15,560 nucleotides of DNA from Desulfobacteraceae bacterium (GCA_027032655.1 JALVMZ010000218.1:1-15560), one strand, 5' to 3'. Counted from the first letter of the stretch, positions 7,583 through 13,785 are shown. Made by a program: numbers and translations. Notes: generated by a model not told the origin, from the letters alone.

Positions 7583-7625
7583 ACCACCAGTTAAGTTCGT
7601 ATCTGATCTCTTTTAAATCATGCAT
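7548..7625 (-). CDS. trpL: trp operon leader peptide with three consecutive Trp codons
   Basis: A 25-codon reading frame whose residues 9-16 read YELNWWWH; the three TGG codons lie at 7589-7581. It starts with ATG at 7625, ends with TAA at 7550-7548 and is followed 17 bases later by a strong intrinsic terminator. Three adjacent Trp codons in so short a frame, placed between a promoter and an attenuator upstream of trpE, are the defining sign of ribosome-mediated trp attenuation. No Shine-Dalgarno sequence precedes the ATG, and the predicted transcription start falls almost on it, so the leader may be translated from a leaderless mRNA. The product is expected to act in cis only, as a sensor of charged tRNA-Trp. 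Confidence 0.92.
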   Translation of the reverse strand: MHDLKEIRYELNWWWHNSIRGAVPL

Positions 7626-7632
7626 GAGAACA

Positions 7633-7661
7633 TAGATAGAAAAACCATGAAAACATGTCAA
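7633..7661 (-). promoter_or_regulatory. trp operon promoter
   Basis: On the minus strand a perfect TTGACA (7661-7656) and TATCTA (7638-7633, three of six consensus bases) are 17 bases apart. The predicted start is near 7626, next to the leader peptide ATG at 7625. The -35 hexamer lies in one arm of the 7655-7676 palindrome. Confidence 0.5.
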
Positions 7662-7676
7662 GATTTTTCTTGACAT
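7655..7676. promoter_or_regulatory. palindrome shared by the divergent trp and aro promoters (candidate operator)
   Basis: Perfect 9-bp arms ATGTCAAGA and TCTTGACAT flank TTTT. Each arm contains a TTGACA -35 hexamer, one facing trp and one facing aro. The symmetry reaches beyond the hexamers by three bases per arm, so a dimeric regulator could contact both promoters. It may also be only back-to-back -35 elements; there is no regulator gene in the window. Confidence 0.45.
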
Positions 7677-7698
7677 TTTTATAAAATATTGATACCCA
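7670..7698 (+). promoter_or_regulatory. aro operon promoter
   Basis: A perfect TTGACA lies at 7670-7675. The hexamer at the ideal 17-base spacing, TACCCA (7693-7698), is a poor -10. An AT-rich TATAAAAT at 7680-7687 is a better -10 by sequence but is too close to this -35. Either choice puts the transcription start within about 15 bases of the leader peptide ATG at 7709. Confidence 0.4.
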
Positions 7699-7708
7699 AG
7701 TCTTTACT

Positions 7709-7783
7709 ATGGAAAGAAGGTTTAATCAGTTCTGGCAGACCAATTATTTTTACTTCTGGTGGAATGGTCTGCCCACGGATTGA
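7709..7783 (+). CDS. aromatic leader peptide of the aroK-aroC operon
   Basis: A 24-codon frame in which nine residues are aromatic: Phe5, Phe8, Trp9 and then Tyr13-Phe-Tyr-Phe-Trp-Trp18 (NYFYFWW, 7742-7762). It ends NGLPTD then TGA at 7781-7783. A terminator follows 22 bases later and aroK starts at 7862. Because it needs Phe, Tyr and Trp tRNAs together, it should sense shortage of any of the three end products, which suits genes of the common pathway. No Shine-Dalgarno sequence is visible, as for trpL. The reading frame and codon content are seen; the regulatory role is inferred from phe and trp leader peptides of enterobacteria. I know of no characterised leader of this exact composition. 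Confidence 0.9.
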   Translation: MERRFNQFWQTNYFYFWWNGLPTD

Positions 7784-7819
7784 TTAAACTTAAACATTTT
7801 ATAATAAAGGCCGTGGGCA
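7720..7819 (+). promoter_or_regulatory. aro attenuator 1: switching helices
   Basis: The 1:2 hairpin has GGCAGACCA (7734-7742) paired with TGGTCTGCC (7765-7773), holding the control codons YFYFWW in its loop; a lower stem GTTTAATCA (7720-7728) pairs with TGATTAAAC (7781-7789). The alternative antiterminator pairs TGCCCACGG (7770-7778) with CCGTGGGCA (7811-7819), the 5' arm of the terminator. The helices are mutually exclusive, as in classical attenuation. All pairings are perfect over the bases quoted. Confidence 0.8.
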
Positions 7820-7849
7820 AAGGAATTAAGCTCACGGCCTTTTTATTTT
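7806..7849 (+). terminator. aro attenuator 1 terminator
   Basis: AAAGGCCGTGGGC (7806-7818) pairs with GCTCACGGCCTTT (7830-7842), 13 pairs with one G-U, around an 11-base loop. TTTTTATTTT follows. It lies between the leader peptide and aroK, ending 12 bases before the start codon. The 3' arm and tail closely resemble those of trp hairpin B. Confidence 0.88.
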
Positions 7850-7861
7850 GGCAGGATACAG

Positions 7862-8407
7862 ATGAAAAATATAGCTCTCATAGGTTTCAGGGGAACAGGC
7901 AAGACCACAGCAGGCAGGATACTTGCAAAAAAACTTAATATGCTATTTATGGATACAGACAGTATAATTGAAGATATTTGTGGAATGCCTGTGTGGCAGA
8001 TAGTGGAGAGTTATGGATGGACCTATTTTCGACACATGGAGGCTGTTGTATGTGAGCTCCTGTCCAGAAAGTCCAATCTGGTTATATCAACAGGCGGGGG
8101 CATGGTGGTCAACCCTGAAAATGCAAGAAATCTTGCCAAGAATTCAATAATGATATGGCTCAAGGCATCTCCTGTGACAATAAAAAAGAGACTAAAAAAG
8201 GATATTATGTCAGGCAAGATATTGCCATCTATAACCAATTCAGATCCATTGTATGAAGTTGATTCTGTTTTAATGGAAAGAGAGCCCTATTATCAAAAAG
8301 CAAGCCATTTCACCATTAATACAGACAATATGTCACCAGAGGAAGTGGCAGATTCTATTATAACCATATATCAGGGTATTGACCGGAGAGCAATATATGG
8401 GGGGTAA
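7862..8407 (+). CDS. aroK: shikimate kinase
   Basis: A 181-residue P-loop kinase that phosphorylates shikimate at O3. The Walker A loop GFRGTGKTT is at residues 8-16, the shikimate/Mg-binding DTD at 31-33, the substrate Arg in YFRHME (Arg57) and the GGG motif at 78-80. The LID motif usually read as RPLL or RPSL is LPSI (121-124), so the usual nucleotide-contacting Arg is missing; the later MEREPYYQKA (with Arg140) is conserved. ATG 7862 has AGGA shortly upstream. It is the first gene after aromatic attenuator 1, and its 3' end overlaps aroC by 11 bp. It is the bacterial P-loop type, not the archaeal GHMP type. Confidence 0.93.
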   Translation: MKNIALIGFRGTGKTTAGRILAKKLNMLFMDTDSIIEDICGMPVWQIVESYGWTYFRHMEAVVCELLSRKSNLVISTGGGMVVNPENARNLAKNSIMIWLKASPVTIKKRLKKDIMSGKILPSITNSDPLYEVDSVLMEREPYYQKASHFTINTDNMSPEEVADSIITIYQGIDRRAIYGG

Positions 8408-9479
8408 TACATTTGGAAATATATTCAGGATAACAACATTCGGGGAATCCCATGGCCCCGGTATTGGTGTTGTTATAGATGGATGTCCTCCAGGCATATC
8501 AATTAATCCAGAAGATTTTCAAGAGTATATGTCAAAGAGAAGGCCATCAAGTATGATCCCCGGAACCACATCTCGCATGGAAAGGGATAATGTTAAAATT
8601 CTATCAGGAGTTTTCAAGGGGATGACAACAGGTGCTCCGATTCTCCTCTTTATCAATAATCAGGATGTAAAGAGCGGTTCATATGAGATTCTTCAAAGGG
8701 TTTTTCGACCCGGGCACGGTGATTATACATATTTTAAAAAATACGGACATTATGATTTCAGGGGCGGAGGGAGATATTCTGCAAGGGAGACGGTTGCAAG
8801 GGTTGCAGCAGGTGTGATTGCCCAGAAACTTCTTGCTCCAGCAGGCATAAATATACACTCCTATACCCTTTCCATTGGAAATATAACTGCGGAGAGGATT
8901 GATTCTGAATTTGCCAGGAACAATCCATTTAATTTCCCGGACCCTGATAATTTCAGAGAACTGGAAAGGCAGATAAGAGATGCCCGTGCAGATGGGGACT
9001 CCTTGGGTGGCGTGGTTGAAACACATATAAATGGATGTCCTCCAGGACTGGGTGAGCCCGTATTTGATAAACTGGATGCAGATATTTCAAAGGCAGTCAT
9101 GTCCATAGGAGCTGTTAAAGGTGTGGAGATCGGAGCAGGTTTTAAGGCCGCTCAGATGAGGGGTTCTGAAAACAATGACCCCATCCTACCCTCAGGTTTT
9201 GCCACAAATAATGCTGGTGGAATCCTGGGTGGAATATCAAATGGAGATGAGATAATAGTTCGCACTGCCATTAAACCCATTCCATCCATAAAAAAGAGAC
9301 AGAAGACAATAACCAGGGAAGGAAGGGAAGAGGAGATAGCCCTGAATGGAAGGTTTGATACCTGTGCAATTCCGAGAATTATACCTGTTATTGAGGCCAT
9401 GATAAGGATTGTTATTTGTGACCACTATCTCAGGGCAAAGGCAGTGAATTGTGTTAAATTGCCAGAGGAGTATAGATGA
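8397..9479 (+). CDS. aroC: chorismate synthase
   Basis: A 360-residue FMN-dependent enzyme that makes chorismate from EPSP, the branch point feeding TrpE and PheA. The N-terminus GGNTFGNIFRITTFGESHGPGIG, here cited only by its core FGESHG, the signature HYDFRGGGRYSARE and the late block GRFDTCAIPR are typical. I chose ATG 8397 because GGAG lies eight bases upstream and the family start aligns there; a TTG 18 bases earlier is unlikely. The last codons carry AGAGGAG, the ribosome binding site for the next leader peptide, whose ATG overlaps the aroC TGA. The gene is therefore physically tied to the second attenuator. Confidence 0.97.
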   Translation: MGGNTFGNIFRITTFGESHGPGIGVVIDGCPPGISINPEDFQEYMSKRRPSSMIPGTTSRMERDNVKILSGVFKGMTTGAPILLFINNQDVKSGSYEILQRVFRPGHGDYTYFKKYGHYDFRGGGRYSARETVARVAAGVIAQKLLAPAGINIHSYTLSIGNITAERIDSEFARNNPFNFPDPDNFRELERQIRDARADGDSLGGVVETHINGCPPGLGEPVFDKLDADISKAVMSIGAVKGVEIGAGFKAAQMRGSENNDPILPSGFATNNAGGILGGISNGDEIIVRTAIKPIPSIKKRQKTITREGREEEIALNGRFDTCAIPRIIPVIEAMIRIVICDHYLRAKAVNCVKLPEEYR

Positions 9480-9547
9480 TGGAAGTGATTTACCGTGTAT
9501 CCTATTACTACTGGTTTTTTACAAGGGGTGATCCACCCATGGACTGA
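9476..9547 (+). CDS. second aromatic leader peptide, starting on the aroC stop codon
   Basis: A frame of 23 codons from ATG 9476 (22 from ATG 9479) containing ...IYRVSYYYWFFTRG..., with four Tyr, one Trp and two Phe; the run YYYWFF is encoded at 9503-9520. It ends PPMD then TGA at 9545-9547. Unlike the other two leaders it has a strong AGAGGAG site (9464-9470), located inside aroC, and its first ATG overlaps the aroC stop as ATGA. Ribosomes finishing aroC could thus enter it directly. A terminator follows before the DAHP synthase gene. It should sense mainly Tyr, then Trp and Phe. The role is inferred from its codons and context. Confidence 0.9.
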   Translation: MMEVIYRVSYYYWFFTRGDPPMD

Positions 9548-9584
9548 TGTTTGTCAATTCATGGAAAAGGCCGTGGGTGGATCA
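9529..9584 (+). promoter_or_regulatory. aro attenuator 2: antiterminator helix
   Basis: TGATCCACCCATGG (9529-9542), the last codons of the leader peptide, can pair with CCGTGGGTGGATCA (9571-9584) over 14 bases with one wobble pair. This uses the 5' arm of the terminator. A ribosome that completes the leader covers 9529-9542 and lets the terminator form; one stalled on the YYYWFF codons leaves it free. A small competing hairpin GGGTG/CACCC (9526-9538) is the only 1:2-type helix I found. Confidence 0.8.
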
Positions 9585-9604
9585 AACCTCCACGGCCTTT
9601 TCTT
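9565..9604 (+). terminator. aro attenuator 2 terminator
   Basis: AAAAGGCCGTGG (9565-9576) pairs perfectly with CCACGGCCTTTT (9590-9601) around a 13-base loop, then CTTG. The U-run is only four bases, so it may be weaker than the other three. It separates aroC from the DAHP synthase gene. Confidence 0.85.
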
Positions 9605-9637
9605 GTTCTGAATTAAATCATTCCAGGAGAGATGGTT

Positions 9638-10531
9638 ATGGAAAAACTCAAACTCACTCTTCAAGATGGCCATATCGGGAAAACAACTGTGCCTATTGGA
9701 TCTGTCAGAGTCGGAGAGGGCTTTGTGATTATTGCAGGACCATGCAGTGTTGAATCTGAAAAGCAGATGATCTGCACAGCCATTAAAGTAAAAGAGGCAG
9801 GGGCTGATATTCTGAGAGGAGGTGCATTTAAACCCAGGACATCTCCATATGATTTTCAGGGACTTGGCCTTAAGGGATTGAAGATCCTGAAAAAGGCGGG
9901 TAAAGAGACAGGGCTTCCTGTTGTAACCGAGGTTCTTGACCCAAGGGATGTGTTCTGGGTCACAGAGTATGTGGATATGATTCAGATAGGTGCAAGGAAT
10001 ATGCAGAACTTTACCCTTTTAAAAGAAGTGGGAAGATCAGGAAAACCTGTCCTTCTTAAAAGGGGAATGACATCCACTCTGAATGAGTTACTCAATTGTG
10101 CAGAATACATCCTCTCCGAAGGTAATCCCAATGTTATTCTATGTGAAAGGGGTATAAGGACATTTGAGACCTACACAAGGAATACACTTGATCTCAGCAT
10201 TATTCCTTCAATAAGGGAACTCTCACATCTTCCAATAATTGTGGATCCATCCCATGGCACAGGCAGGTTAAGTCTCATTGAGGCAATGAGCCTTGCATCC
10301 CTTGCAGCAGGCGCAGATGGCATAATGGTGGAGGTTCACTGGAGACCCTGCGAGGCCCTTTGTGACAGGGACCAGGCAATGCCACCAGAGATGTTCTCAA
10401 TGATGATGAATAAGATAAGGCTGATGAAGAAGATGATTAATAAAATCAGAGGAGTTGATTTAAGGAGCATTAAAAATGAAGACAATCACATTGAGATGGA
10501 AACAAAGAGTTTCAGTTCTCATGCTGGGTGA
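9638..10531 (+). CDS. aroF: 3-deoxy-7-phosphoheptulonate (DAHP) synthase, type I-beta, no regulatory domain
   Basis: A 297-residue TIM-barrel enzyme joining PEP and erythrose-4-phosphate, the entry step of the pathway. Blocks match the I-beta/KDO8P-synthase-like family: IIAGPCSVES (metal Cys), RGGAFKPRTSPY, QIGARNMQN, LLKRGM, CERGIRTFE and VDPSHGTG (metal His). Only about 30 residues precede the barrel, so the N-terminal ferredoxin-like regulatory domain of the Thermotoga type is absent, as is any fused chorismate mutase. ATG 9638 is preferred (GGAG eight bases upstream); ATG 9632 is almost touching the site. The 3' end runs 56 bp into aroB. Gene names aroF/aroG/aroA are used variably for this family. 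Confidence 0.95.
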   Translation: MEKLKLTLQDGHIGKTTVPIGSVRVGEGFVIIAGPCSVESEKQMICTAIKVKEAGADILRGGAFKPRTSPYDFQGLGLKGLKILKKAGKETGLPVVTEVLDPRDVFWVTEYVDMIQIGARNMQNFTLLKEVGRSGKPVLLKRGMTSTLNELLNCAEYILSEGNPNVILCERGIRTFETYTRNTLDLSIIPSIRELSHLPIIVDPSHGTGRLSLIEAMSLASLAAGADGIMVEVHWRPCEALCDRDQAMPPEMFSMMMNKIRLMKKMINKIRGVDLRSIKNEDNHIEMETKSFSSHAG

Positions 10532-11504
10532 AAGCATCACTGACCTGGGGAAATACATAAATGGAAGAGATGCTGTTATTATTATTGATAAAATGGTGAG
10601 CAGACTTTATGGACACATATTTCAGTCATGGGAAACAATCGAGATTGATGGCATTGAGAAGAGCAAAGAGTTTGATGAAATAAAAGAATTATACATAAAA
10701 CTGCTTGATAGAGGATTTGACAGAAATTCCATGCTTGTAGGAGCAGGTGGTGGGGTTGTATGTGATATTGCAGGATTCGTTGCATCCACATATATGAGAG
10801 GAGTCCCCTTTGGTTTTGTGCCAACAACACTGCTATCCCAGGCAGATGCAAGTATTGGTGGGAAAAACGGTGTAAACTTAAATGGCTATAAGAATATCAT
10901 TGGCACTATAAACCAGCCTGAATTCATTTTATGCGATCTTGATGTGCTCAGCTCTTTAAGTGAAGAGGAATTCCTCTCCGGTATGGGAGAGGTGATAAAG
11001 CATGCAGTAATCGGTTCTCCACCATGTTTTTCATATCTTGATAAACATAAAGAAGCAATTATGAGGAGAGAAAGAGAGAGCCTATTCAGAATAATCTATG
11101 AGTCCATAATGGTAAAAAAGGGGATCGTGGAAAAAGACGAATTTGAATCAGATGAGAGAAGAAAATTGAATTTTGGTCATACCTTTGGACATGCCATTGA
11201 AAGGGAAACGGGCATTTCCCATGGAAAAGCAGTCTGTCTTGGAATGAAAATTGCCCTTCAGGTCTCCCATGAATTGGGGATACTGAAAAGGGATACCATG
11301 AGACAGATACTCTCTGTCATAAATAAATATAATCCCGATCCTCTCATGAATATCCATCCCCTTAAACTGTTCAATACCATTTTAAAAGACAAAAAAAGGA
11401 ATAAGGATATTGTGAATTTTATTGCTCTAAAAGAGATTGGAAAACCTGTTATTGTTAAGATTCCAATAAAAGATATGAAGAATATTGTAAATAAGATTAC
11501 ATGA
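10476..11504 (+). CDS. aroB: 3-dehydroquinate synthase
   Basis: A 342-residue NAD- and metal-dependent cyclase converting DAHP to 3-dehydroquinate. The NAD loop GAGGGVVCDIAGF, the block STYMRGVPF, PTTLLSQADASIGGK and the metal ligands in GMGEVIKH and NFGHTFGHA are all present, in family order. ATG 10476 has AAGGAG eight bases upstream. The gene begins inside the end of aroF and its stop overlaps an ATG at 11501 as ATGA. It is the ordinary bacterial enzyme rather than the archaeal AroB-prime route, which agrees with the DAHP synthase beside it. Confidence 0.96.
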   Translation: MKTITLRWKQRVSVLMLGESITDLGKYINGRDAVIIIDKMVSRLYGHIFQSWETIEIDGIEKSKEFDEIKELYIKLLDRGFDRNSMLVGAGGGVVCDIAGFVASTYMRGVPFGFVPTTLLSQADASIGGKNGVNLNGYKNIIGTINQPEFILCDLDVLSSLSEEEFLSGMGEVIKHAVIGSPPCFSYLDKHKEAIMRRERESLFRIIYESIMVKKGIVEKDEFESDERRKLNFGHTFGHAIERETGISHGKAVCLGMKIALQVSHELGILKRDTMRQILSVINKYNPDPLMNIHPLKLFNTILKDKKRNKDIVNFIALKEIGKPVIVKIPIKDMKNIVNKIT

Positions 11505-11515
11505 AAAGGGATAAC

Positions 11516-12307
11516 ATGGATGTTAATAGGTTAAGACATGATATAGATATGATTGATTCCGGGATATTATGGCTCATTCAGGAAAGATTGGAAAGAGCCC
11601 TTCTGATTGGAAGGCTCAAATCAGTGGTTGAGGACTCCAAAAGAGAACATGAGGTTATAAAAAGGCTTTTATCCATGAAAGCAGGACCAATCAGGACGGA
11701 TTTTATATATAAATTAATCAGGATAATAATTTCAGAGAGCAAAAAGATCCAGGAAACCGGGATGCCCATAGTAGGTTTTTATGGAGAGCATGGAGCATAC
11801 TCTGAAATAGCCATACATAAGTGGAGGAAGGATGTAATGCCGGTTCCTTCCAGAAGTATAAAAGATTTAAAAGAAGGACTTAAATCCGGAATATTTGACT
11901 ATTGTATTCTGCCAGTTAAAAATAGCAGTTCTGGTTCAATTAATGAGACATCAGAACTTATAATGGATAACGAACTTCAGGTGCAGGATGAATTCCAGAT
12001 TCCAGTGCATCACTGTTTGCTGGGTTTGCATGATTCAAAGTTAACTGAGATCAGGAGGGTGATATCACATCCCCATGCACTATATCAGTGCCAGCAATTT
12101 ATCAAAAGAAAAGGATTCTTTACTGTTAGGTTCTGGGATACAGCAGGTTCAGCAAGGTTGCTGGCAGAAAGACGCATGCCACATACAGCAGCAATTGCAA
12201 GTATTTTATGCTCCAGGTTTTATGGCCTTAAGGTTCTGAAAGAATCCATAGAGGATTGTTCTGACAATGCCACAGTGTTTGCTGTGGTTTCACGCTCAAA
12301 TAGATAG
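11516..12307 (+). CDS. pheA: chorismate mutase-prephenate dehydratase without ACT domain
   Basis: A 263-residue bifunctional protein. Residues 1 to about 80 are an AroQ chorismate mutase (LRHDIDMIDSGI; Arg7, Arg24/27, Lys35 and the Arg43-Glu44 pair). The rest is a prephenate dehydratase: GEHGAYSE, LPVKNSSSGSINET, ISHPHALYQCQQF, WDTAGSARLLAE, then DNATVF. The protein ends about nine residues after DNATVF, where other P-proteins have an ACT domain that binds Phe. Two motif positions differ: the usual PxEN is PVKN, and the TRF motif is TVF, keeping the catalytic Thr but not the Arg. ATG 11516 has AAAGGG five bases upstream; ATG 11501, overlapping the aroB stop, would add five residues. An arogenate dehydratase activity is possible. 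Confidence 0.9.
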   Translation: MDVNRLRHDIDMIDSGILWLIQERLERALLIGRLKSVVEDSKREHEVIKRLLSMKAGPIRTDFIYKLIRIIISESKKIQETGMPIVGFYGEHGAYSEIAIHKWRKDVMPVPSRSIKDLKEGLKSGIFDYCILPVKNSSSGSINETSELIMDNELQVQDEFQIPVHHCLLGLHDSKLTEIRRVISHPHALYQCQQFIKRKGFFTVRFWDTAGSARLLAERRMPHTAAIASILCSRFYGLKVLKESIEDCSDNATVFAVVSRSNR

Positions 12308-12326
12308 GATCTGAAGGGAGGTATTT

Positions 12327-13112
12327 ATGAGAATCATGATAGTGGGAGCAGGGAAGATGGGAAGGTGGTTCGGAGAGGTGTTAAAATACCAGCACGAAGT
12401 GGCAATCCATGACATAGATAAAGCTAAGATGGGTCATATTAATGGTGTTATAAAGATGGAATCCATATCAGAGTGTTCTGAATTTGAACCTGAGATTTTA
12501 ATAAACGCTGTAAATATCCAGAATACAATAAGCGTATTTAATGAAGTTCTGCAATACCTCTCCCATAAGTGCATCATATCCGATATAACCTCAGTTAAAA
12601 CAGGCATGGAGGAATTTTATAAAAACACCGGTAGAAGATTCGTATCAACACATCCCATGTTTGGTCCCACATTTTCTGATTTTAATAACCTTGAAGGAGA
12701 AAATGCCATAATAATGAGTGAATCAGATGAGGAAGGAAAAGGGTTTTTCTACGATTTATACCATTCCTTTGGAATAAACATTCATGAATTCACATTTGAT
12801 GAACATGACAGAACAATTGCCTACTGCCTTTCCATGCCGTTTATATCGACAATGGTATTTTCTGCCTGCCTGAAGCAACAGAAGGCCCCCGGGACCACCT
12901 TCAGAAGACACATGGAGATAGCAAAGAGACTCCTATCAGAGGATGATAAATTATTAACAGAGATCCTGTTCAACCCCCATACCTTAAGGCATGTGGAAGA
13001 GATATCAGGAAAACTCTCATACCTGATTCACATAATAAGAGAAAAGGATCATGAAGAGATGGGGAATTTTATAAACAGGATAAGGAGAAATATAATTTAT
13101 GGACAGATATGA
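12327..13112 (+). CDS. tyrA: prephenate dehydrogenase, minimal form
   Basis: A 261-residue NAD(P)-dependent enzyme for oxidative decarboxylation of prephenate (or arogenate). The Rossmann loop GAGKMGRWFG is at residues 7-16, SDITSVKTGM near 85-94, and the catalytic His109 in STHPMFGP. The helical C-terminal half with TTFRRHMEIAKRLL matches the family. There is no chorismate mutase fusion and no C-terminal ACT domain; chorismate mutase must come from PheA. GGGAGG lies five bases before the ATG. Only 19 bases separate it from pheA, and its end overlaps aroD by 14 bp. Cofactor and substrate preference cannot be read with certainty. Confidence 0.93.
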   Translation: MRIMIVGAGKMGRWFGEVLKYQHEVAIHDIDKAKMGHINGVIKMESISECSEFEPEILINAVNIQNTISVFNEVLQYLSHKCIISDITSVKTGMEEFYKNTGRRFVSTHPMFGPTFSDFNNLEGENAIIMSESDEEGKGFFYDLYHSFGINIHEFTFDEHDRTIAYCLSMPFISTMVFSACLKQQKAPGTTFRRHMEIAKRLLSEDDKLLTEILFNPHTLRHVEEISGKLSYLIHIIREKDHEEMGNFINRIRRNIIYGQI

Positions 13113-13785
13113 TGGTATAATATGTGTGTCCATTATTTCAAGGGATACGGATGGTGCAATTGTCAGGATAGGGAATGCAGAAAAAACCGCTGATATTCTG
13201 GAATTAAGGCTTGATATGATGGATGAGATATCCCTTGAAAGAATGATTGATGCATGTTCAAAGCCCACTTTAATTACCTTTCGCACAAAAAAGGAAGGGG
13301 GAGCCGGAAACCCTGATTACGGTCGTATCCTTCATCTACTTCGTAAGGCCGAATCGCTCGGCTCCAATCTTATTGATATAGAGTGGTCTTTACCCCTTGA
13401 GATCAGATCAGAACTCATTCGGAATATAAGGGATTCAAAGATTGTGCTCTCAAAACATATAATGCATGGCACACCCTCTGCAGATGAACTTGAAACCCTG
13501 ATGAACAGAATGACATCCAGTGGTGCAGATATCGTGAAGATAGTTACAAAGGCGAACACAATAAAGGACAATCTCATTATCTTTGAATTATTAAGAAGAG
13601 CAAAGGAAAGAGATATCAACATAATAAGTTTTTCTATGGGAGAGAAAGGGCTTCTGAGCAGGGTTCTGGGAAGATTTCTGGGTTCAGTGATAACATTCTG
13701 TTCCCTTCGCTGGGGTGAGGAATCAGCAGATGGTCAGATTCCTGCAGAAGATATGAGAAGAATATGGAGCCTTATATTATGTTAA
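13099..13785 (+). CDS. aroD: 3-dehydroquinate dehydratase, type I
   Basis: A 228-residue Schiff-base TIM-barrel that dehydrates 3-dehydroquinate to 3-dehydroshikimate. ADILELRLDM is the N-terminal signature. The catalytic His120 lies in LSKHIMHGTPS (usually SYH), and the Schiff-base Lys147 in GADIVKIVTKA. The C-terminal substrate loop, usually SAPGQ, reads ESADGQIPAE. ATG 13099 has AAGGAG 11 bases upstream, a little far. The gene overlaps tyrA and aroE, so translation is probably coupled. It is the class I enzyme, not the small type II dodecamer. Confidence 0.94.
   Translation: MDRYDGIICVSIISRDTDGAIVRIGNAEKTADILELRLDMMDEISLERMIDACSKPTLITFRTKKEGGAGNPDYGRILHLLRKAESLGSNLIDIEWSLPLEIRSELIRNIRDSKIVLSKHIMHGTPSADELETLMNRMTSSGADIVKIVTKANTIKDNLIIFELLRRAKERDINIISFSMGEKGLLSRVLGRFLGSVITFCSLRWGEESADGQIPAEDMRRIWSLILC

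Noticed and set aside
7447..7849. Mobile element or invertible segment bounded by the inverted terminator repeats
   Set aside because: The repeats are about 40 bases, imperfect and fully explained as terminators; there is no recombinase gene or target duplication.
7490..7860. T-box riboswitch or TRAP-binding site upstream of trpE or aroK
   Set aside because: No T-box consensus or specifier stem and no spaced GAG/UAG triplets; the leader peptides explain the terminators better.
8679..9106. Antisense frames of 81-115 codons opposite aroC
   Set aside because: They mirror a strongly conserved chorismate synthase gene, have no recognisable domains and no good start sites.
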